A stretch of DNA of 64,000 bases from Pyrobaculum ferrireducens (lineage in GTDB: Archaea > Thermoproteota > Thermoprotei > Thermoproteales > Thermoproteaceae): NCBI RefSeq assembly GCF_000234805.1, contig NC_016645.1, positions 1,464,391 to 1,528,390 on the forward strand, given 5' to 3'. The position numbers and the translations under genes are program-made. Positions 58,957 through 64,000 of this stretch are shown in pieces (the first letter of the stretch is position 1; every line of letters begins with the position of its first letter). The notes beneath the pieces were generated by a model that was not told where the DNA came from, did not search any database, and was given only the letters and a program-made list of their open reading frames with translations.

Positions 58957-60281
58957 AGCGCCGCCAAGACGTTGTATGTGTAGGGGTGGATGTGTAGATA
59001 CTGGGCGTGCATGTTGTACTTCACAACGCCGTCCCACCCCCCTCCCACCCCCACACCCCTCTCCAGCCTAATGACGAGATTTGGCTTCTCCCTAAAGATA
59101 ATCTTAGAGTAGTGGAACTCGTGGCCCACCAGCCTCGTCCCCCGGGGCGCCACTGGGGTATTCCCCACCACATGCCCCCAGGCGTATCCCTTGCCCACCG
59201 GCCTGTCCAGCATCGCCGTGACTGCGTCGATGGCGCCAACCATCTCGTACTCGCTACGGTCGATAATTATAGAGGAGGTCATGTACATAAGGCCTCCGCA
59301 CTCGGCGTAAAGCCTCCCCCCCGACTCCACATAGCTCAGAAGGGCTTTTCTAAACGGCCTATTCCGCTCCAGCTCCTCAGCCAGCACCTCCGGGAAGCCG
59401 CCCCCAACCACGACGAGATCCACCGGCGGCAACGCCTGGTCCCTCAGCGAGTTTATGAAGACAGGCTCCCCCACCGACGCCGCGGCCTCGAGTAGCTCTG
59501 GGTAGTAGAAGGTGAAGGCGCGGTCCATTATAACACCCACCCTACAGTTGCCGCCAGCGGGGGGGTCAGCCTCGGGGTCTACGTCAAGCTCGCCGGCCCT
59601 CTTGGCGATGGACAAAATCCCGTCGAGATCAAGATGCGGCACCACGTAGCTCTCCAACACGTCCAAGACGCCGCCGGCGTCGGCTCTCTCGCCAGTGGGG
59701 ACCAGGCCTAGGTGCCGGTAGGCGAAGGCCTCGGCCACCCTCTTCGACTTCGGCACAACGCCTACGATCTCCACGCCCTCCTCGGGGAGGGCCTTGACCA
59801 GCTTCTCCGCCTGTCTAGGGGTGACGTTTGTCAAAATTACCCCAGCCACGTCCACGCCGGGGTCAAAAGCCTTGAGGCCCCTTACGACTGCGCGGAGCGT
59901 TCTGTTTACCCTCTCGCCGTTTAGCACCACCACCACCGGGGCCTTGAGCAACTTCGCCACCTGCGCCGTTGAGCCAAACTCGGAGACGCCGTCTATCGAG
60001 TCGTAGAGGCCGAGCACCCCCTCTACCACAGCCAAGTCGGCGCCCGCGGCGTATTTCACAAACCTCCTCCTCACCCCATCCTCGCCCATCAACACCACGT
60101 CGAGATTTCTACTCGCCGCCCCGGCGGCTATGCTGTGGTAGGAGGGGTCTATGTAGTCGGGCCCCACCTTGAAGGGCGCCACCCTCAGCCCTCTGCGGGC
60201 GAGGCCGTACAAAATGCCGAGGGTTACAATGGTCTTGCCTGACATCCCCCGGGGCGCCGATATGACAATTCTCGGAGTCAC
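58941..60281 (-). CDS. CbiA/DsrN-type amidase (tetrapyrrole glutamine amidotransferase)
   Basis: A 446-aa protein from GTG 60281. The N-terminal domain is a dethiobiotin-synthetase-like ATPase (IVISAPRGMSGKTIVTLGIL, FKVGPDYIDPSYHS), and the C-terminal glutaminase has YAECGGLMYM (nucleophile Cys) and GHEFHYSKI. CbiA amidates cobyrinic acid; its homologue DsrN, in dsr operons, makes the sirohaem amide of sulfite reductase. Proximity to dsrAB and a SUMT-like gene favours DsrN. No other cobalamin genes are seen here. TTTTTTAAG lies about 25 nt upstream. Confidence 0.8.
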   Translation of the reverse strand: MTPRIVISAPRGMSGKTIVTLGILYGLARRGLRVAPFKVGPDYIDPSYHSIAAGAASRNLDVVLMGEDGVRRRFVKYAAGADLAVVEGVLGLYDSIDGVSEFGSTAQVAKLLKAPVVVVLNGERVNRTLRAVVRGLKAFDPGVDVAGVILTNVTPRQAEKLVKALPEEGVEIVGVVPKSKRVAEAFAYRHLGLVPTGERADAGGVLDVLESYVVPHLDLDGILSIAKRAGELDVDPEADPPAGGNCRVGVIMDRAFTFYYPELLEAAASVGEPVFINSLRDQALPPVDLVVVGGGFPEVLAEELERNRPFRKALLSYVESGGRLYAECGGLMYMTSSIIIDRSEYEMVGAIDAVTAMLDRPVGKGYAWGHVVGNTPVAPRGTRLVGHEFHYSKIIFREKPNLVIRLERGVGVGGGWDGVVKYNMHAQYLHIHPYTYNVLAALCRST

Positions 60282-60330
60282 GAGCCACTGGGCGTTTTCT
60301 TAAAAAATCTTTATTACTAATGGTAGGCTA

Positions 60331-60909
60331 CTACCTCCTCCTAGCCTTTACCCTCAGAATTCCGGGGGCCGTCACTATGTCCACTATTTCGTAGCCCAGG
60401 TCCTCCAGCATGCATCTAACCGCCGATGCCGTCACCTCCACGCTCTCTATGCTGTAGCCTACGCCTATGGTGTCTATTGTGAACTCCCCGCCCTCGGCCT
60501 TTATCTCGAACCTCCTGGCCGGCACGACGTTGGCGAGGTACCTGGCGAAATACGCCGCGTTCTCCAGCGTGCCGAACACAGCCTTTATATACCCCGCTAT
60601 CATCTTCCCAGCTTCGCACCAAACCGCCAATGCCGTCTCTTTATTCATCTTGAACATCTCCACAACCATCTTGTCCAGGAGGCGGCCGGGGAGGGGGACA
60701 GTCTCAAGCTCAGTCATAACCTTGTAGAAGGTGGCTATGTCCCTGATCTGCTGCACTGAGAAGCCCTCTTTGATCAGCGCGAGGCCGACGCCCAGTATCT
60801 GGTTAGCCAGGGCGAACTGGGTGTAGCCCATGGACTCCGCGGTTTTCGCCAAGTCCTCAGCCACGTCCCTGGCCACGGCGATGTTTATCCTGTCTTTTCT
60901 CACACTCAT
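60331..60909 (-). CDS. RHH-type DNA-binding protein with unknown sensor domain
   Basis: A 192-aa protein. DRINIAVARDVAEDLAKTAESMGYTQFALANQILGVGLALI looks like a ribbon-helix-helix domain (residues ~5-50). A helical middle with one Cys (VWCEAGKMIAGYI) and a beta-rich end (FEIKAEGGEFTIDTIGVG, RCMLEDLGYEIVDIVTAPG) form an unrecognised ligand-binding or dimer domain. It sits just upstream of the DsrN-like gene on the same strand, so regulation of the sulfite-reductase or sirohaem genes is a fair guess. Confidence 0.62.
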   Translation of the reverse strand: MSVRKDRINIAVARDVAEDLAKTAESMGYTQFALANQILGVGLALIKEGFSVQQIRDIATFYKVMTELETVPLPGRLLDKMVVEMFKMNKETALAVWCEAGKMIAGYIKAVFGTLENAAYFARYLANVVPARRFEIKAEGGEFTIDTIGVGYSIESVEVTASAVRCMLEDLGYEIVDIVTAPGILRVKARRR

Positions 60910-60994
60910 AGATTCTCATAAATTACAGATATTTATGTTTAAAAGACAGGAAACAACTAGAGGTGCTGTACACCTTTGGTCTTGCTTAAAAAGT

Positions 60995-61387
60995 TTATTC
61001 GCGACTTGTGTATAATTGTCTGAGACAGTCTAAAATTCTTCTTGTAAGCACCTTCGCCATCTCCTCTACATAGCCCTTACCCAGGAGGTTCACCAACCCG
61101 CTCTGCCTCCCACAGAACCGCCACTCCCTCTCCCTTACATACAGAACGAATTCCAACCTGCTCCCCAGCCCAGTGCCGAACCCCTCGTAAATCCACAACC
61201 CCCCCTCTACCCGCCTGGATTTTACATATATCCTAACGCCGGGGATGAGCCACCCCTCCACCCGCGGCTCGTAAACCATGTACTCCCCGCTACGCCCCCC
61301 GTTTCTCCACCCTAGACAACGCATCAACTTATCTAGGTCGACATCTGCCACGGGCCGCTCCAGCTCCCCCCTCAGCTCAATATCCAC
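60995..61387 (-). CDS. Unknown protein opposite hemD
   Basis: A protein of about 130 aa from GTG 61387. Beta-rich with many Arg (GVRIYVKSRRVEGGLWIYEGFGTGLGSRLEFVLYVREREWRF), and a helical end. Not recognised. GTG is preferred over TTG 61399, because the shared TATA box (61408-61414) lies 24 nt upstream. Divergent from a hemD-type gene. Confidence 0.5.
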   Translation of the reverse strand: MDIELRGELERPVADVDLDKLMRCLGWRNGGRSGEYMVYEPRVEGWLIPGVRIYVKSRRVEGGLWIYEGFGTGLGSRLEFVLYVREREWRFCGRQSGLVNLLGKGYVEEMAKVLTRRILDCLRQLYTSRE

Positions 61388-61407
61388 ACATAGACACAAA
61401 CCTCTAG

Positions 61408-61414
61408 TTTATAT
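61408..61414. promoter_or_regulatory. Single TATA box between divergent genes
   Basis: TTTATAT on the plus strand, ATATAAA on the minus strand. It lies 24 nt from both ATG 61435 (plus) and GTG 61387 (minus). One element may serve both genes; no second box is visible. Confidence 0.55.
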
Positions 61415-61434
61415 GTCCAAAACACCGACGGCTT

Positions 61435-62133
61435 ATGCGGGTTGTGGTGACCAGCCCCTTCGCGGCGGAGGCCTTTGCCAAAATTCTAAGAGATGTAGAG
61501 GTCGTCCCCGCCCCCGTGCTTAGGCTCGAGCCCGTGGATGTGGATGCAGACGCCGTGAGGATCGCCGTGGCTGAGAGCGACGTTGTCATCTTCGTCTCCG
61601 GGAGGTCGGCGTATAGGCTCAGGGAGCTCGGCGTGGTTCTAAACCTGGCGGGGAAGGCCGTGGGCACGGCCGAGGGGAGGAAGGGCGCCGTCATGATTAG
61701 AAACGCCTTTGGCGTGGAGCCCCAGCTCGTGGCCAACACCTCCGAGGAGCTCGCCGACCTCGTGGTGCGATGCGGCGTGGCAACCCTCTTCCACCACGGC
61801 GAGAGGGCTGAGGCGCTGGCGAGGCGCCTCCACTCCACCTGCGCGCGGGTGCACGAGTTCTACACCTACAGATCCGAGCCGGATGAGGAGGTGCTTCGGA
61901 GCCTAACACGCGGCGACGTGTACGTATTCTTCAGCGCCACAGCCGCGGAGCTGGTGGCCTCCAGGCGGCCAGACGTCCTAAAAGACGCCGTAGCAGTCGC
62001 CGCGGGCCCCGCCGTGGCGGCTACGTTGGAGAGATACGGGGTTAAGCCACTCAGCCCACCTGGAGGCAGAATTGCCGAGGTGGCTCTATACGTCAGGAGC
62101 CTCCTTGAGGAACTTAGCCACGGCCTCCGCTAG
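61435..62133 (+). CDS. hemD: Uroporphyrinogen-III synthase, copy 1
   Basis: A 232-aa protein. MRVVVTSPFAAEAFAKIL, DVVIFVSGRSAYRLREL, VANTSEELADLVVRCGVATLFHHGERAE, FFSATAAELV and VAAGPAVAATLERYGVKPLSPP follow the two-lobed HemD pattern: a hydrophobic strand then Ser/Thr-rich loop in each lobe. The enzyme closes and inverts ring D of hydroxymethylbilane to make uroporphyrinogen III, the entry to sirohaem and haem. A second HemD-like gene (62086-62883) converges on it with 48 bp of overlap. Confidence 0.75.
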   Translation: MRVVVTSPFAAEAFAKILRDVEVVPAPVLRLEPVDVDADAVRIAVAESDVVIFVSGRSAYRLRELGVVLNLAGKAVGTAEGRKGAVMIRNAFGVEPQLVANTSEELADLVVRCGVATLFHHGERAEALARRLHSTCARVHEFYTYRSEPDEEVLRSLTRGDVYVFFSATAAELVASRRPDVLKDAVAVAAGPAVAATLERYGVKPLSPPGGRIAEVALYVRSLLEELSHGLR

Positions 62134-62883
62134 ATAGGCGAGGAAGGGCTTCTCGGGCGCCAGCACCCGCGCAACTCCGTAGCGCCTCACCGCCTCCTCG
62201 GTCACAGGCCCAACAACGGCGATGACAGATCTGCCGGAGTTAGCCACCTCCACCACATCCCGAAGCAGGCCGGCCTTCTCCACCGCCTTGAAGAAAGCCT
62301 CCGCCCCGACGCCGCTTGTGAAGACCAAGACGTGGCGGCCCTCCAAAAACCTCCTCGCCGCCTCCAAGGCGTTGGCCTCTGGCGCCTCCTCCGTCTGGTA
62401 GACCTGGACGTACCTCACCTCCGAGGCCAAGCCCTTCAGCCGCTCAATTAGCTCAGTGTCCACCGCGCCGTAGAAAGAAACCAGCAACCGCCGACCCCGT
62501 AGCAGACCCGAGGCCCTTGCCAGGAGCTCGTCGGACGTCTCGCCGTAGTTGGGACAGTCAAGCTTGAAGTACGTCTTTATGTTGCCGGAGGCCTTGGCGC
62601 CCCTACATAGGAGCAACCTCTCCGCTAGGATGCTCCGCAGGTAGTCCAGCCTCCCGGCGCGCTTTGCCAGCTCTGCGAGGCCCCACGCCGACTGCCCCGT
62701 CATGAAGAGCACCGTGTCCGACCAGGAGAGGTGGCCAACCACCGCATCCAAATCCACGCCCGACTCCTCAACCATGACTGTGGGCAGGTAAACCACCTCG
62801 CCCCCAGCCTTGACAATCAACCTAGCCAGAAGCTCCGCCTTGGAAGGCCTACCTGAGGTGATGATAACCGTCCACCCGGCCAC
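62086..62883 (-). CDS. hemD: Uroporphyrinogen-III synthase, copy 2
   Basis: A 265-aa protein. WTVIITSGRPSKAELLARLIVKAGGEVVYLPTVMVEE, DTVLFMTGQSAWGLAELA, ASGLLRGRRLLVSFYGAVDTELIERLKGLASEV and VLVFTSGVGAEAFFKAV with VAVVGPVTEEAV-like RSVIAVVGPVTEEAVRRYG match HemD. It is closer to the common HemD form than copy 1. Two HemD-type genes in convergent arrangement are unusual; one may have a changed role. Confidence 0.8.
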   Translation of the reverse strand: MAGWTVIITSGRPSKAELLARLIVKAGGEVVYLPTVMVEESGVDLDAVVGHLSWSDTVLFMTGQSAWGLAELAKRAGRLDYLRSILAERLLLCRGAKASGNIKTYFKLDCPNYGETSDELLARASGLLRGRRLLVSFYGAVDTELIERLKGLASEVRYVQVYQTEEAPEANALEAARRFLEGRHVLVFTSGVGAEAFFKAVEKAGLLRDVVEVANSGRSVIAVVGPVTEEAVRRYGVARVLAPEKPFLAYLAEAVAKFLKEAPDV

Positions 62884-62940
62884 TGTCCCGCCTATATGTA
62901 TTACTTAAGTTTTTATTTCACTTTTGGGAGAAATAAGAGA

Positions 62941-62948
62941 TTTTAAAA
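62941..62948 (+). promoter_or_regulatory. TATA box of second dsrA
   Basis: TTTTAAAA lies 25 nt before ATG 62966, with an A-rich stretch before it. This gives a leaderless transcript and shows that the second dsrA has its own promoter. Confidence 0.65.
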
Positions 62949-62965
62949 TAGATCGGTGCACCTCT

Positions 62966-64000
62966 ATGCAGGTACGTGTAAAAAAGCCGTTAACTGTTGA
63001 TGAATATGCAAAACAAGGTATGGAGATGTTGAAGTACTACGAATCTGGTCCCTGGCCGAGCCACGTCACCGAGCTTAAAAAAACCAAGTATCCAATTGAG
63101 GCCTACGCCGCGGGGCTCGCCGCTGGGAAGACTATGTGGGCCGCCGGCTCGGCCAAGATACGCTATGTATACACCGGCTTCATCGCCAGGAGGACCCGCG
63201 ACGGCAAGATCTCGGAGCTACACTTCCGCGTGTGGCAACCCTCCGGCTACCTATACAGCACCGAGAAGCTGAGGAAGCTGATGGACTTCGCCGATAAGTA
63301 CGGCCTCGGCTTGCTTGAAATCGCCGGCCAGCAGGGGCTGATGATAATCTCCATTAGGCCGGAGGTGGCCGACGAAGCCGTGGACTACTTGAGAAACGTC
63401 GTGGGGACGGATATAGGGGCCACCGGCGACACTATTAGAGAGCTGGCGGCCTGCGTCGGGCCGGCTCTGTGCGAGTTCGCCCTGTACGACACCCTAGAGG
63501 CCAGAGACAGGTTCATGACCCACCCCAAGATCTACGAGTGGATGTCTAACCAGCTCTTCCCGTTCAAATTCAAGGCAAAGTTCTCCGGATGCCCCTTCGA
63601 CTGCACACGCGCCGTGCACCGCGCCGACTTCGGCTTCATCGGCGTTTGGGTCGGCGCTCCCGAGGTGGATCAGGAGCTTTTGAGGAAGAAGATTGAGGCT
63701 GGTGAGGTGGATCCGGCTAGGCTTGCGGCTAACTGTCCAAGCGGCGCCATTACCTGGGACCCAGAGAAAAAAGAGCTGAAGATAGACGGCACCCGCTGCA
63801 AAAAATCAATGCACTGCATAAGAGCGGCGTACCCGGCGATAAAGCCGGGAAAAGAGAGGAAGATCGCCGTGGTTGTGGGCGGCCACGTGAAGGGTAGGTT
63901 CGGCGGCAAGATGGGTAAGCCGCTTGCGGTGGTTAACTCGGTGGAGGAGGCCATGGACTGGGTGGTGAAGACTGTGGAGAGCTGGACGGAGTATATGGAG
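62966..64000 (+). CDS. dsrA: Second DsrA paralogue, cut by window end
   Basis: The frame is open from ATG 62966 to the last base (345 codons; about 60 more expected). It matches DsrA copy 1 along its length: GPWPSHVTELKKTKYP, Cys163/Cys169 (CVGPALC), Cys209/Cys213 (GCPFDC), Cys257, Cys277, Ser280 and Cys283. N-terminal and middle parts have diverged strongly, but two DNA patches are nearly identical (63452-63483; 63662-63823). It has its own TATA box. A dsrB partner may follow outside the window. It may serve another substrate, expression state or heteromer. Confidence 0.9.
   Translation, partial: MQVRVKKPLTVDEYAKQGMEMLKYYESGPWPSHVTELKKTKYPIEAYAAGLAAGKTMWAAGSAKIRYVYTGFIARRTRDGKISELHFRVWQPSGYLYSTEKLRKLMDFADKYGLGLLEIAGQQGLMIISIRPEVADEAVDYLRNVVGTDIGATGDTIRELAACVGPALCEFALYDTLEARDRFMTHPKIYEWMSNQLFPFKFKAKFSGCPFDCTRAVHRADFGFIGVWVGAPEVDQELLRKKIEAGEVDPARLAANCPSGAITWDPEKKELKIDGTRCKKSMHCIRAAYPAIKPGKERKIAVVVGGHVKGRFGGKMGKPLAVVNSVEEAMDWVVKTVESWTEYME

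Noticed and set aside
63670-63954. 94-codon minus-strand frame at the window end
   Set aside because: It lies inside the second dsrA, whose plus-strand frame is open through the end and matches DsrA at every motif.
1-64000. CRISPR array
   Set aside because: No direct repeats of about 24 bases with regular spacers were seen anywhere, and no cas genes.

Overview
The window reads as a chromosomal segment of a hyperthermophilic crenarchaeon of the genus Pyrobaculum or a close Thermoproteales relative. The grounds are: GC-rich, tightly packed genes with frequent ATGA/TAATG overlaps; TATA-like boxes about 25 nt before start codons, as in leaderless transcripts; GTG and TTG starts; PaREP-family genes known mainly from Pyrobaculum; an intron-bearing initiator tRNA; and archaeal dissimilatory sulfur genes. 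No species is assigned.

Layout. 1-11.2 kb is mixed housekeeping: amidotransferase, PaREP2/LAGLIDADG-like gene beside tRNA-iMet, ITPase, methyltransferase, a RecA/KaiC-like ATPase with a small helical partner, LysK-type deacylase, HtrA protease, SppA peptidase and a DHH phosphoesterase. 11.2-15.5 kb holds a three-gene operon with a Ras-like GTPase, a candidate small RNA, an ABC ATPase, and a second RecA/KaiC-like ATPase with two more copies of the helical partner. 15.6-23.6 kb is a type IV pilus-like system: ATPase, split membrane platform, pilins and a very large pilin-anchored surface protein. 23.6-28.3 kb is accessory: DUF3800 protein, frameshifted genes, two HEPN/MNT toxin-antitoxin-type pairs and a structured non-coding relic. 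28.4-37.2 kb holds transporters: DUF1646 carrier, an MFS gene broken by an in-frame TAG, and a sugar-type ABC operon with a fused permease followed by MBL and creatininase-family hydrolases.

37.6-42.4 kb is a copper-handling island: CopA ATPase, DUF411, Met/Trp/Gly-rich membrane proteins, a membrane-tethered HTH protein and a YHS protein. 43.2-46.7 kb holds NifX-like, CDGSH, DAO-type, TusA-like, DsrE-like and PCD proteins. 47-50.5 kb has a YyaL-type thioredoxin-domain protein divergent from mercuric reductase (merA).

50.5-64 kb is the core of dissimilatory sulfate/sulfite reduction: a haem-type membrane protein divergent from aprBA, dsrC, a DsrE-like protein, dsrAB with a coupled unknown gene, and the sirohaem-type tetrapyrrole supply (SUMT, a CbiA/DsrN-type amidase, two convergent uroporphyrinogen-III synthases), plus an RHH-type regulator. 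The window ends inside a second dsrA. It shares two patches of near-identical DNA with the first dsrA, which points to recent gene conversion. Both DsrA proteins have Ser where the usual ferredoxin-domain motif has a Cys.

Most notable: the dsrA duplication and conversion tract, the duplicated ATPase plus helical-protein module near the pilus genes and GTPase operon, a TATA-driven k-turn-like small RNA candidate, and several single-site gene disruptions (one TAG, two homopolymer frameshifts).
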